DNA of 64,000 bases, taken from contig JAIBEI010000050.1 of assembly GCA_019459055.1 (NCBI GenBank), positions 1 to 64,000 of the forward strand, given 5' to 3'. Made by a program: the position numbers and the translations under genes. Each line of letters starts with the position of its first letter. Position 1 is the first letter of the stretch. This stretch comes from Thiobacillus sp. Lineage in GTDB: Bacteria > Pseudomonadota > Gammaproteobacteria > Burkholderiales > Thiobacillaceae. The notes beneath the pieces are model-generated. The model was not told where the DNA came from. It searched no databases and saw only the letters and a list, made by a program, of their open reading frames with translations. Of the stretch, positions 48,420 through 58,015 are shown one piece after another.

Positions 48420-49661
48420 ATGCCCGTCATCGAAGTCAGCCACCTAACCAAGGAATACCGCCTCGGCGCCCTCCAAGGACTCAAGCAGACCCTGATCAAC
48501 ACAGGCGCACGCCTCATGGGCAAACATCTACCGGAGCGCCCCCTTTTCAAGGCCCTGGACGACGTCAGCTTCTCCATCGAGCAGGGCGAGGTGGTCGGTA
48601 TCATCGGCCACAACGGCGCCGGCAAATCCACCCTGCTGAAAATGCTGGCGAAAATCAGCACTCCCACCCGCGGCTCGGTCATGACCAAAGGGCGGATCTC
48701 CCCGCTCATCGAGGTGGGCGCAGGCTTCGTGCCCGACTTCACCGGGCGCGAAAACGTCTATCTCAATGGCGCCATCCTCGGCATGAAGCGCCAGGAAATC
48801 GACCAGAAATTCGACGAGATCGTCGACTTTGCCGAGATGGCGGAATTCATCGACACCCCGGTCAAGCGCTACAGCTCGGGGATGCAGGTCAAGCTGGCGT
48901 TTGCTGTGGCCACGAGCGTTCAATCCGAGATCCTGATCGTGGACGAGGTGCTGGCGGTGGGCGACCTGGCGTTTCAGCGCAAGTGCTTTGACCGGATGGA
49001 GGATGTCATCAAAGGACAGGGAAGAACCATTCTTCTCGTCAGCCACAACATCCGGCAAGTCGAGCGCATGTGCAACCGGGTCATCCTGATGGATCACGGC
49101 AAGGTGGCAGCCGATGGCCCCGTCGCCGAAGTCTGCGAACTCTTCTACCAGCAAAGCAACACCAAGATTCAGGCCCAGGCCCAGCACGCTGCCACGGCGA
49201 AGGTATCGGGGTCTGGTGAGGTCACGATCGACAGCATCGATGTGCTCGACAATGCCGGTCATCCCGTGAACGAAATCGAGTCGGGCGAGCGGCTGCGCGT
49301 CCGGATCCGGTTCACGCTTCTGCACGATCTTGAGGGGATCGAAATCGTTGCAGGAACCCACCGCACCGATTTCATTTACATCAGCTCGGCCAGCACGCGT
49401 GACGTCCTGCCCAATGCGGCCTTCAGCCGCGGGTCACACGAGGTCGAATACATCGTGCCCACTTTTCCGCTCGCTGCAGGCACCTATTCTGTACGCCTGG
49501 TCTTCCTGGATAGAAACTGGCGCTTCCTGTTCAATGGCGAGTCGTTGAAAACCTTCACCGTAAAAGCCAAGCGGCTGGAAACGATGAACAGTCAGTGGAA
49601 AACCGTCGATCTGCCCTCTGAAATGCGGGTCGATGGCACCTTGTATGCCCTGCCACAATAA
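48420..49661 (+). CDS. wzt: Polysaccharide ABC transporter ATPase with carbohydrate-binding C-terminus (Wzt)
   Basis: 413-residue protein. The ABC domain has Walker A G63-HNGAGKS-T71, signature YSSGMQVKLAF and Walker B ILIVDEVLAVGD. Residues 260-410 form a Wzt_C-type beta sandwich (GEVTIDSIDVLDNAGHPVNE), which in other systems reads the glycan's end group before export. That implies that the exported polymer here carries a terminal modification, such as the methyl group added by one of the methyltransferases in this cluster (inference). Confidence 0.93.
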   Translation: MPVIEVSHLTKEYRLGALQGLKQTLINTGARLMGKHLPERPLFKALDDVSFSIEQGEVVGIIGHNGAGKSTLLKMLAKISTPTRGSVMTKGRISPLIEVGAGFVPDFTGRENVYLNGAILGMKRQEIDQKFDEIVDFAEMAEFIDTPVKRYSSGMQVKLAFAVATSVQSEILIVDEVLAVGDLAFQRKCFDRMEDVIKGQGRTILLVSHNIRQVERMCNRVILMDHGKVAADGPVAEVCELFYQQSNTKIQAQAQHAATAKVSGSGEVTIDSIDVLDNAGHPVNEIESGERLRVRIRFTLLHDLEGIEIVAGTHRTDFIYISSASTRDVLPNAAFSRGSHEVEYIVPTFPLAAGTYSVRLVFLDRNWRFLFNGESLKTFTVKAKRLETMNSQWKTVDLPSEMRVDGTLYALPQ

Positions 49662-49680
49662 TCCGCAAACCGTATGCGGA
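49662..49680 (+). terminator. Hairpin after wzt
   Basis: TCCGCA / TGCGGA with a 7-base loop immediately after the wzt stop; no U-tract. Confidence 0.35.
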
Positions 49681-49806
49681 GCGCTGTAGCCTGAGCTGCA
49701 GCCTGTTGGAAAGAGGGGCAATTAAATGACACTGCCTACCGGCATACTCGACCCCGACCTCTGCCCTGGCTCACATACAAACACCCTCAAGTTGTGAGGA
49801 GTAAGC

Positions 49807-50988
49807 ATGCCTGAAGCATTAGAGATCACCCTGACACAAGAAACCAGCGAGGACGGTTTGCGTCGCACCGTGCGACTCCACAAAACCGGCACCACAGGGG
49901 ATGGGGATCAGACGTTTTTTTTCGATCTGGTCGGTGACACGTCATCCCCTGCACCACAGGTTTTGGATGGATTTGTATTCGGCATCATCTTTATCGCCAT
50001 GCAACTGGGATGCCCCGTGAAAGTGCATGGCCGGCTAAGCCGCAGCGCCATCTTCAATCTTGCGGAGTTTCAGAGTGCCTGGGCATGCTGGCGCCCCGAA
50101 AAATATCGGCGTGTAGACATCCTTCCGGACGAAATCGTCGACCTGCCGGCAATTGAGCACCCACCCCGTGCCATCTCGGCCTTTTCCGGCGGCGTCGACG
50201 GCAGCTTCACCGCCATCCGCCATGCGTGCAAGCATATGGGCAATGCCTCCTATCCGCTGACGGATGTAATGCTGGTGCATGGTTTCGACGTGCGGCTCGG
50301 AAAGCCCGAGGCCTTCAAACTCTTGCTGAAGCGCATTCGCCCCCTCGTGGACGAACTCGGTCTGGGCATGAAACTGATCCGCACCAATCTGAAGGAAGCC
50401 TCGGGGCAGGAATGGGAAGACAGCTTCGGCGCCCAACTTGCGGCATGCCTGCACAATTATTCCCATGATTACAACTACGCCCTGATGGGGAGCGGCGAGC
50501 CTTACTCCAACATCTTGTACCCTTGGGGCTCCACACCCGCCACGGACCATCTGATGTCCAGCGATCAAATGCGGCTCGTTCTGGACGGTGCCGCTTATTC
50601 GAGAACCGAGAAACTGGCGGAAATTGTGAAACTACCGACCACTCAGCGCACACTCAAGGTGTGCTGGGAGGGTGTCGATCGCGAGCGAAATTGCGGCCAA
50701 TGCGAAAAATGCCTACGCACAAAATTGAATTTTCTGGCGGTTGGCATAAGCAACCCCGCCTGTTTCGATGACGGACTCGACCTTGATCGAATCGCACACA
50801 TTCCTTTGCGCAACAAAGCCCAGCTCGCCGAGCTGAAGAGCATCCTTCAGTACGCGAAGGCACATTATAGGTCCGGTGATTGGGTGGACAAGCTGAAACA
50901 ACGAATCGACGCCCATGGCCGCCAACCTGACCTAATGGCACGCTTGGCGCGCAAGCTTGGTTTTCGCTCCGTCAGAAAAAATCCTTGA
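49807..50988 (+). CDS. PP-loop ATP-pyrophosphatase-like protein of the glycan cluster
   Basis: 393-residue protein. Residues 127-133 (SGGVDGS) form a PP-loop like that in QueC, ThiI and sugar amidotransferases; Gly132 replaces the usual Ser. A Cys set C286-C296-C299-C302 (RERNCGQCEKCLRT) forms a likely zinc or Fe-S site. About 110 N-terminal residues are of unknown fold. The ATG has GAGGAG seven bases upstream. Such enzymes adenylate a carbonyl or carboxylate and then add N or S; here a sugar is a plausible substrate. The exact reaction is unknown. Confidence 0.65.
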   Translation: MPEALEITLTQETSEDGLRRTVRLHKTGTTGDGDQTFFFDLVGDTSSPAPQVLDGFVFGIIFIAMQLGCPVKVHGRLSRSAIFNLAEFQSAWACWRPEKYRRVDILPDEIVDLPAIEHPPRAISAFSGGVDGSFTAIRHACKHMGNASYPLTDVMLVHGFDVRLGKPEAFKLLLKRIRPLVDELGLGMKLIRTNLKEASGQEWEDSFGAQLAACLHNYSHDYNYALMGSGEPYSNILYPWGSTPATDHLMSSDQMRLVLDGAAYSRTEKLAEIVKLPTTQRTLKVCWEGVDRERNCGQCEKCLRTKLNFLAVGISNPACFDDGLDLDRIAHIPLRNKAQLAELKSILQYAKAHYRSGDWVDKLKQRIDAHGRQPDLMARLARKLGFRSVRKNP

Positions 50989-51052
50989 ACGACAACCTTA
51001 TGAGACACCCATTGGATCTGCATATCCAAACAATCAAGCAGGGAAGTTCCCG

Positions 51053-52087
51053 ATGAACGCAACCCTTGACGCGCTACGCGCGCGCCTCCATCAGACGCTC
51101 GATCCCCTGATCCCGCCTGGCTCATGCTGTGCGCTCATCGACTTCCCGCATCACGGTAACGTCGGTGACAGTGCCATCTGGCTGGGTGAGATGGCTTACC
51201 TGAAAAGCCGCAATTGCAAGGTGGCCTACACGTGCGATGCCGGCAACTACAATGCAGAAGCGATGCGTTCTGCCATTGGCGATGGCATCCTCCTGATTAC
51301 TGGCGGAGGCAATTTCGGCGATCTGTACGCCATTCATCAAAATCTTCGGGAACGCGTAATTCGCGAGTTCCCTGACAATCGGATCATCCAGTTCCCGCAG
51401 TCCATTTACTTCGCCAATGGCAGCAATCTCGCCAGGTCGCAAGCCATCCTGTCTCCGCACAAGGACTTTCACTTCGTCGTTCGCGATACGGTCAGCCTCC
51501 GCCTTGCACGAGAGCACTACGACAACCCGAGCTATCTCTGTCCTGACATGGCGATGATGCTCGATTTGAGGCCCTTGCGATCGCAGCGAAAAACATCGGA
51601 CGTGGTCGTCCTGTCCAGGGTGGATGAAGAGAAGGCCGCGCACCTTACGGCCGGTGCGGACGCGCAGCTGAACAGTGTCGTGACGGACTGGCTCGACGAA
51701 CCCGAACCGAAGCATCAGTGGCTCTACGACTGGTCACATCGGCGCCTTGGCTGGGGAAGCTCCAGAATCCCGCCGTTCATTTTGAACAAGCTGGCGCTGA
51801 CGGCTGCAAATGCCATGGCAAGGCAACGCCTCGCACGCGGACTCAGTCTTCTGGGTCAAGGCAATGTGGTGGTCACGGATCGGCTCCATGCCATCATTCT
51901 GAGCTGGCTGGGCGGAACCCCGGTTTTCTTCGTCGACAACAACTACAACAAGCTGTCGAACTTCATCGACACATGGCTGAAAGACAGCACGGGGCTTGTG
52001 CGCTGCGCCTCTTTTGAAGATGCCCTGGAGCAAGCCCGGACGGAATACTGGCCAGCCAGCCCTGCCATGACATCGAACCCGGTCTGA
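51053..52087 (+). CDS. Polysaccharide pyruvyl transferase family protein
   Basis: 344-residue protein of the GT-B-like pyruvyltransferase family (PF04230 type). HHGNVGDSAIWLGEM, ILLITGGGNFGDLYAIHQ and VVVTDRLHAIILSWL are the core motifs. It would add a ketal pyruvate to a sugar, giving the polymer negative charge. The start at MNATLDA was chosen over a 32-codon extension. It overlaps nothing and is 10 bases before the next GT. Confidence 0.9.
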   Translation: MNATLDALRARLHQTLDPLIPPGSCCALIDFPHHGNVGDSAIWLGEMAYLKSRNCKVAYTCDAGNYNAEAMRSAIGDGILLITGGGNFGDLYAIHQNLRERVIREFPDNRIIQFPQSIYFANGSNLARSQAILSPHKDFHFVVRDTVSLRLAREHYDNPSYLCPDMAMMLDLRPLRSQRKTSDVVVLSRVDEEKAAHLTAGADAQLNSVVTDWLDEPEPKHQWLYDWSHRRLGWGSSRIPPFILNKLALTAANAMARQRLARGLSLLGQGNVVVTDRLHAIILSWLGGTPVFFVDNNYNKLSNFIDTWLKDSTGLVRCASFEDALEQARTEYWPASPAMTSNPV

Positions 52088-52097
52088 ATTTCACACC

Positions 52098-53135
52098 ATG
52101 CCGCAGGACACCCGCCCCCAACAAGCGCCTTTGATCAGCGTGCTGATGCCGGCCTACAACTGCGAGGCGTACGTGCTCGAAGCCGTTTCCAGCATGTTGT
52201 CGCAGTCTTTTGCGGATTTCGAATTGCTGGTGATTGATGACGGTTCCACCGATTCGACCAGAAGACTGCTCGAATCTGTGCATGACCCACGGCTTCGCCT
52301 GGTCTCGAATGACCACAACATTGGCCTGATCGGCACCCTCAATCGCGGCCTTGAGCTGGCGTCGGGGCGCTACGTCGCGCGCATGGATGCCGACGACATT
52401 TCTGCGCCGGAGCGGCTGGAAAAACAGGTGCAATTCCTCGAGGCGCATCCCGATGTTCACGTCCTCGGCACCATGGTCAATTTGATCAACGAGCAGGGCA
52501 AGGTGTTCGGCGCGATCGCTGGCTACCCGAAGGATGCGGACGAAATTCACCGGTATCTCTTGCGCGAATGCTGCCTCATCCATCCTTCGGTGATGTTCCG
52601 CAAGGACGCGGTACTCGCGGTCGATGGCTATTCCGCCAGTGCCCGGCATGCCGAGGATTACGATCTTTGGCTGCGCCTGTCAGATCATCACAAAATTGCG
52701 AACCTGCCCGACAAACTCGTTTCGTACCGGATGCACAGGAATCAGGTTTCCATCCGGAATCTGGCCACCCAGCATCAGGTCGCCCAGCACTGCCGCATGG
52801 AAGCATTGAAGCGGCGATCCACCCTGGGAGAAGACGTGAGCGAGGCCGTGCGGATAGTGTATGCCGGCCCGTGGGGACGACTCCGTGCGGCCGAGTGCAC
52901 CTTGGGCAGGGATTACCTCAACTGGGCGCGCATCTATCGCTGGATGAAGCATCCGCACATGGCCTTGCGCCTTGCGCTCAAAGCCGTTCTGCACAGTCCG
53001 TTTTCAGCCACAGCTTGGAACATGCTCATGATTTGTAGCGTTGAATCCATTGTGCCGCCGTCATGGCGGCAAGCCGCGAAATGGTACGCCCGACGTTTGT
53101 CCAGGCTTTTGAAGTCGGGAAGCCGTTTCTCATGA
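52098..53135 (+). CDS. GT2-family glycosyltransferase
   Basis: 345-residue GT-A enzyme: ISVLMPAYNCEAYVLEAVSS, VIDDGSTDSTRR, RMDADDISAPERL and HAEDYDLWLRL, with a long basic C-terminal tail (KWYARRLSRLLKSGS) that probably associates with the membrane. Its stop overlaps the next start (ATGA). Confidence 0.9.
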   Translation: MPQDTRPQQAPLISVLMPAYNCEAYVLEAVSSMLSQSFADFELLVIDDGSTDSTRRLLESVHDPRLRLVSNDHNIGLIGTLNRGLELASGRYVARMDADDISAPERLEKQVQFLEAHPDVHVLGTMVNLINEQGKVFGAIAGYPKDADEIHRYLLRECCLIHPSVMFRKDAVLAVDGYSASARHAEDYDLWLRLSDHHKIANLPDKLVSYRMHRNQVSIRNLATQHQVAQHCRMEALKRRSTLGEDVSEAVRIVYAGPWGRLRAAECTLGRDYLNWARIYRWMKHPHMALRLALKAVLHSPFSATAWNMLMICSVESIVPPSWRQAAKWYARRLSRLLKSGSRFS

Positions 53136-54190
53136 TGACGGTTGGTTTTCTGCCCTGGTGGCCCGCCAATCCTTATCAGATTCTGCTCAAGCGGGAATTG
53201 AACAAACTGGGGGTGCGCGTCATCGGCAATCCACCGCTCAATCTCCTGAAAATCCTGTTGCGGCGGGACGGCCTCGACGTCGTGCACGTCCATTGGCCGC
53301 ATGGCCTGTATCTCGGAAAAGTCTGGACGTTCCCGTACGTCGTGCTGGTGCTGGTGCTCTATCGCCTGATCAAGAACAACATCGTGTGGACGGTTCACGA
53401 ACTGGACTTCTACGAGACCCGGTTTACGGTGCTGGACCGCATCATCCGCGCAGTGCTGATGAAGACCTGCAGGGCCTTGATCGTCCATGGCGAGCATTCG
53501 ATCCGTGAAATCAAGCAGCGCTATGGATTCAGCCGGGATATGGTGGTGGCACACCATCCATCCTATATTGGCTACTACGCAGACACCCTGTCGGCGCAGG
53601 AGGCGCGCAACAAACTGGGCATTGGCGCTGGCAGCAGGGTCTACCTGTTCTTCGGATATATCAAACCCTACAAGGGCGTGGAGGAATTGATCGAGGCTTT
53701 CGGCGCCATTCAAAACCCGAACCTTGTCCTGCTTATTGCGGGAAAACCCTTTAACGACGAAACCGAAGCCGGGATCAAGGCTTTGGCCGCCAGAAATCCG
53801 CGCGTCAAGACGGAAATGCGTTACATCGCCGACGACGATATCCAGCTCTTCATGCGCGCCGCCGATATCGTGGTGTTTCCTTTTCGGCGAACGCAGACAA
53901 GCGGGTCGATCATGCTGGCGCTCAGTTATGGAAAACCGGTGATCGCGCCGGCCATCGCCACGATTCCGGAATATGTGGATGAAACCATGGGACTGCTGTT
54001 CGACCCGTCACAACCCGACAGCTTGCGCGCCACCCTGGAGAAATCGGCGTCGATGGACCTTGGCAGGCTGGGCGACGCCGCGGCACAACGCGCCAGCTCC
54101 TTCAGTTGGGCCGACATGGCAAGCCGCCACATGCGCGTATATAAACAGGTCATACATTCCGGTGATGCGGCGATGCAGGATGGCGACTGA
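53132..54190 (+). CDS. GT4-family glycosyltransferase
   Basis: 352-residue GT-B enzyme. The N-terminal half has DVVHVHWPHGLYLGK and a membrane-like stretch VVLVLVLYRLIKNN. The C-terminal half has the EX7E-type nucleotide site region FGYIKPYKGVEELIEAF and QTSGSIMLALSYGKPVIAP. The MMTVGFLPWW start overlaps the previous stop by four bases; the 23-codon upstream extension was rejected. Confidence 0.9.
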   Translation: MMTVGFLPWWPANPYQILLKRELNKLGVRVIGNPPLNLLKILLRRDGLDVVHVHWPHGLYLGKVWTFPYVVLVLVLYRLIKNNIVWTVHELDFYETRFTVLDRIIRAVLMKTCRALIVHGEHSIREIKQRYGFSRDMVVAHHPSYIGYYADTLSAQEARNKLGIGAGSRVYLFFGYIKPYKGVEELIEAFGAIQNPNLVLLIAGKPFNDETEAGIKALAARNPRVKTEMRYIADDDIQLFMRAADIVVFPFRRTQTSGSIMLALSYGKPVIAPAIATIPEYVDETMGLLFDPSQPDSLRATLEKSASMDLGRLGDAAAQRASSFSWADMASRHMRVYKQVIHSGDAAMQDGD

Positions 54191-54207
54191 CATGACGCAG
54201 ATGGACC

Positions 54208-55008
54208 ATGCTTGATCCCGTTACCCGCACGCTACACCGCAGCGCCGGCCAGCATGGTCCGGTCATGCTCATGTATCACGCGGTGCTGCCCGGCAAGGAC
54301 ACCCCCGCCTGGCCATGGGCCGTCTCCATGCGGCGTTTCCGCGACCAGCTCGACTTTCTGGTGGCCGAAGGCTATGCCACCCCCACCATGGCCGAACTGG
54401 CCGCCACACCCGCAAACCGATGGACGGGGCGGGTTGCCGTCATCACGTTCGACGACGGCTACGTCGACAATCTCGCCGCGTGCGAGGAATTGCTGAAGCG
54501 TGGCATGCGTGCCAGCTGGTTCCTCGTGTCCGGCTCGATTGGGAGCGAGCCTGCCTGGCCAGCCGATGGCCGTCCTGACGGCCGCCTGCTCAACGCAGGT
54601 GAACTGCGCGAGATGCGGGCAGCGGGCATGGAAATCGGCTCACATACGGTCAACCATGTCCGGCTGACCGAAACGGACGACGCGCGCCTGCAACAGGAGC
54701 TGAACGGCTCCCGGGCCGCGCTGGAAGATGTCCTGGGCGCAGCCGTCACCAGCTTTGCCTACCCTTACGGTGCGTCCGATGAACGTTGCGTCGATGCGGT
54801 GAAACAGGCCGGGTATGTCGCCGCCTGCACCACCCACACGGGCTGGGCGCTACGCGATAACGATCCGTATCGATTGCGGCGCCTGACCGTATTCAACCAC
54901 GACACACTCGGCCGCTTCGCGCGCAAACTTGCCTTTGCCAGCCATGCTGTCGGCTGGGCAGATTTGTTGCGTTACGCGCAGCATCGTGTGCGCAACCGGT
55001 CCCGGTAA
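54208..55008 (+). CDS. Polysaccharide deacetylase (CE4/NodB family)
   Basis: 266-residue protein with the NodB motifs: VITFDDGYVDN (Asp82/83), the metal site SHTVNHVRL and SFAYPYG. It would remove acetyl groups from N-acetylated sugars. It lacks a signal peptide, so the site of action (cytoplasmic intermediate or exported by another route) is open. Short gap of 17 bases after the GT4. Confidence 0.9.
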   Translation: MLDPVTRTLHRSAGQHGPVMLMYHAVLPGKDTPAWPWAVSMRRFRDQLDFLVAEGYATPTMAELAATPANRWTGRVAVITFDDGYVDNLAACEELLKRGMRASWFLVSGSIGSEPAWPADGRPDGRLLNAGELREMRAAGMEIGSHTVNHVRLTETDDARLQQELNGSRAALEDVLGAAVTSFAYPYGASDERCVDAVKQAGYVAACTTHTGWALRDNDPYRLRRLTVFNHDTLGRFARKLAFASHAVGWADLLRYAQHRVRNRSR

Positions 55009-55065
55009 CACGGTGATGGGCCGCGGACGGAAGAACAGTATTCTTTTTCACAGGAGCCTGTGCAG

Positions 55066-55962
55066 ATGAAAACCAGAGCGATTGAACCAGGGCAGGTGCG
55101 TGCGCTGATGTCTGGCATCCAGATCGGCAGTCTGGAATCCAAAGCCATGGTGGACAGCTACATCGACCAGAATCTGGTCCGGTTTACCAGGACCCTGCAG
55201 GCGATTCCTCCGGCATCCGGGCATGGCCGATTGCTGGATGTGGCCGGACTGGCAAACCTGATTCCGTGCTACCAGCAGATGCTCGGTTATGAGCGCGTAT
55301 CCATCACATCGGGCAGCCAGGATTCGCCTTTCGTTCCTGCCGGCCTTGAAGACCCCCTTCAGAAGCTTGAAAACGTGGAAATCCGCTACTTCAATGTCGA
55401 GTTTGATCCCTTCCCGTTTCCCGACCAAAGCTTCGATACCATAGTCTGTTGCGAAGTGATTGAACACATGACGGTGGACCCCATGGCTCTTATGTCCGAA
55501 ATCAATCGCGTATGCAAACCCGGCGGATTCCTGGTCATGACAACGCCCAACATTACCGGATGGAAGAATCTTGCGCGCATGGTCGCCGGCCGGCACCCGC
55601 AGGGGTTCAATTCCTTCAGCGGCATTGGCAACGATCGCCACAATCGCGAATACACACCCGGGGAGATGGGTGCCATGTTCGACGACGCGGGATTTGATAT
55701 TGTCGAACAGACGACCTTCAGCCAGTCCGGCCTCGAACCGGGTCATCGCTGGCTGAAGTGGTGCATCAAGCCCTTGTCCCGGTTCTGGACGCTGCCCGGC
55801 GAAAATGAAAGAGGTGACTTTATCCTCGCCGTGGGGCGAAAGGCCAGCGGGGTACGAAATCGACTGCCTGACTGGCTTTATGGCCAGTTTGCCGAGGACA
55901 GGGCGCTGCTCGCAAGCACCGGGCAATACACGGAACCGTCAATAGCGCGAAGCACAGGATGA
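55066..55962 (+). CDS. Class I SAM-dependent methyltransferase
   Basis: 298-residue protein with a Methyltransf_11-type fold: RLLDVAGLANLIP (motif I variant, normally GxGxG), FDTIVCCEVIEHM and CKPGGFLVMTTPN. AGGAG lies nine bases before the ATG used; the GTG two codons upstream is too near. Motif I lacks the usual glycines (DVAGLAN), so SAM binding is not certain. Possible O-methylation of a sugar or lipid carrier. Confidence 0.78.
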   Translation: MKTRAIEPGQVRALMSGIQIGSLESKAMVDSYIDQNLVRFTRTLQAIPPASGHGRLLDVAGLANLIPCYQQMLGYERVSITSGSQDSPFVPAGLEDPLQKLENVEIRYFNVEFDPFPFPDQSFDTIVCCEVIEHMTVDPMALMSEINRVCKPGGFLVMTTPNITGWKNLARMVAGRHPQGFNSFSGIGNDRHNREYTPGEMGAMFDDAGFDIVEQTTFSQSGLEPGHRWLKWCIKPLSRFWTLPGENERGDFILAVGRKASGVRNRLPDWLYGQFAEDRALLASTGQYTEPSIARSTG

Positions 55963-56048
55963 AACCAGCGGCATGCTGCAACTGACGGCAGAAAATACCG
56001 TTCTGCGCCCCGCCCGACTCACGCCAAGCCCAGCCCCTGACGAATCCA

Positions 56049-56996
56049 ATGAAGGCACCTGAAATCTCGGTCATCATGCCGTGTTACAACGCGATGGCGC
56101 ATTTGCCGGCGAGCGTGGGCAGCGTGCTGGCGCAGACGTTTGCCGACTGGGAATTGATCGCGGTCGACGACGGATCGAGCGACGCCACACTGAACTGGCT
56201 GCAGGCACAACCCGACCCGCGCCTTCGAATCCTCTCGCAGACCAACCAGGGCGTGAGTGCGTCCCGCAATGCAGGCTTGGCGCAGGCACGCGGTATTTAT
56301 GTGGCGTTTCTGGACGCGGACGACACCTGGACTGCAGATTATCTGGAAAAAATGCGGGCCATGCTGCATGCCCACCCCGATGCGGTGCTGGCCTATTGCG
56401 GCTGGCAGAACATTGGGCTGCCGGGCGGTCGCGGCGAGCCGTTTGTGCCGCCGGATTACGAGGGCGCCGACAAGGCCGAAACGCTGTTTTCCGGCTGCCG
56501 CTGGCCAATTCATGCCGCGCTGGTCAAGCGCCAGGCCGTGCTGGCCGCTGGTGGCTTTGATCCAGCGCTGAAGAATGCCGAGGATTACGCACTATGGCTG
56601 CGGGTGGCAACGGCCGCGCCGATCGTCCGGGTGCCGGAGGTCCTGGCGTTCTATCACTTTCATGGTGGTGCGCAAGCATCCGGCAACCGCGCCCGCGCCG
56701 CGCTGCAGCACTTGCAGGCGCAACAGGCCTACCTGGCCACCCATCCGGCGTTGTGCGGCGTAATCAGCCCTTCACGCATCCGCCAGTTGACCTTGGGAGA
56801 ATTACTCAAACGCGGCTACGCCTGCTACTGGCAACGCGACCTGACCGCCGCACGGCAAATCTTTCGCGCCGTAATGAAACAAGGCTATGGCACACTTGCC
56901 GACTGGAAGTACATGCTGCCCGCCTGGCTGCCCGAATCCTGGCACCGCTGGTTGATCGGGCGGCGAGACCGGGATCCCCCTACAACCGATGGATAA
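56049..56996 (+). CDS. GT2-family glycosyltransferase
   Basis: 315-residue GT-A enzyme: ISVIMPCYNAMAHLPASVGS, AVDDGSSDATLNW, FLDADDTWTADYLE and YCGWQNIGLPGG. It resembles the GT2 at 46336-47298 in the middle region and C-terminus (ACYWQRDLTAARQIFRAVMK versus the same block there), suggesting a common origin by duplication within the cluster. Confidence 0.9.
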   Translation: MKAPEISVIMPCYNAMAHLPASVGSVLAQTFADWELIAVDDGSSDATLNWLQAQPDPRLRILSQTNQGVSASRNAGLAQARGIYVAFLDADDTWTADYLEKMRAMLHAHPDAVLAYCGWQNIGLPGGRGEPFVPPDYEGADKAETLFSGCRWPIHAALVKRQAVLAAGGFDPALKNAEDYALWLRVATAAPIVRVPEVLAFYHFHGGAQASGNRARAALQHLQAQQAYLATHPALCGVISPSRIRQLTLGELLKRGYACYWQRDLTAARQIFRAVMKQGYGTLADWKYMLPAWLPESWHRWLIGRRDRDPPTTDG

Positions 56997-57094
56997 GCTT
57001 GACCCGGCCCTGAGCCCAATCGGCATGCCGTGCCGCAACGCTGCGTTCTACGATGCTTGGTGCAGCGCACGCAACCGCATCTGAGTTTTTGACC

Positions 57095-58015
57095 ATGCCC
57101 CTGCTCACTTTTGCCTTTTGCACCTACAACCGCGCTGACCGGCTGGAAAGGCTGGTGGCCGCGATGCGCGCGCAAGCCTGTCCGGTCCCGTTCGAGATCC
57201 TGGCGATCAACAACAACAGCACTGACAACACTGCGATGACGCTGGCGCAGCTGGCACAACAACCCGGCCCTACGTTGCGCTGGGTGACCGAGCCGGTTCA
57301 GGGTATCGTCGCTGCGCGCAACCGCGGCATCGCCGAGGCGATGGACAGCGACATCCTGGTCTATATCGACGACGACGAAATCCCCCTGCCAGGGCTGATC
57401 GAGGCCGCCGCAGACGCGATCCTGAACGAAGGCGCCGAATGCGCGGGCGGGCGCGTGGAAATGGACTTCACCACAATCCCGCGTCCAGCCTGGCTCGAAG
57501 ACGACCTGCTGGGCTTTCTGGCAGCCGTCGACCATGGCCCGGACGCCTTCTGGATTCAGGACACCCGCACGCCGATCTGGACGGCCAATGTCGCCTACGA
57601 CATGCGGCTGTTCAGGAATGATCCGGCATTGCGTTTCGACAAGCGCTTCGACCGGGTGGGCAATGTGGTGGGCGGCGGCTCGGATGCCGTCATGTTCCGC
57701 ACGCTGCTGGAGCGCAAGGCCCGCATCCGTTACCGTCCGGAAATGGCCGTGCTGCATGACGTGGAAGCTTGGCGGCTGGCGCGCAGCTATTTCCTCAAAC
57801 TGCATTACCGCGCCGGCCTTCGCCATGGCAAACACAAATTGCCGACGTATCCAAAAACCATACTTGGCGTGCCGCCTTTCCTTGTCACCCAGTTTGTTCG
57901 ACAAACCGCCAAAGCCATCGGCATGCAGCTCACCGGTCGGCCCGGCGCCCTGCGGCAGGGGATGAATGCAACCCACGCGCTCGGCACCTTGATCGGTTAC
58001 CGCTCTCGGCCGTGA
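57095..58015 (+). CDS. GT2-family glycosyltransferase
   Basis: 306-residue protein beginning MPLLTFAFCTYNRADRLERL, with NNNSTDNT, EPVQGIVAARNRGIAEA and the acidic motif YIDDDEIPLPGL. The C-terminus contains a conserved-looking RVGNVVGGGSDAVMFRTLLE. The next gene starts inside its stop (GTGA), so the two are coupled. The start at residue 15 of the longest frame is preferred. Confidence 0.88.
   Translation: MPLLTFAFCTYNRADRLERLVAAMRAQACPVPFEILAINNNSTDNTAMTLAQLAQQPGPTLRWVTEPVQGIVAARNRGIAEAMDSDILVYIDDDEIPLPGLIEAAADAILNEGAECAGGRVEMDFTTIPRPAWLEDDLLGFLAAVDHGPDAFWIQDTRTPIWTANVAYDMRLFRNDPALRFDKRFDRVGNVVGGGSDAVMFRTLLERKARIRYRPEMAVLHDVEAWRLARSYFLKLHYRAGLRHGKHKLPTYPKTILGVPPFLVTQFVRQTAKAIGMQLTGRPGALRQGMNATHALGTLIGYRSRP

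Noticed and set aside
57769-58011. N-terminal extension of the GT2/sulfatase-like frame
   Set aside because: This part is out of frame with the preceding GT2 gene; the GTG at 58012 overlapping its stop gives a GT2 domain beginning LTILICTHNRAD.
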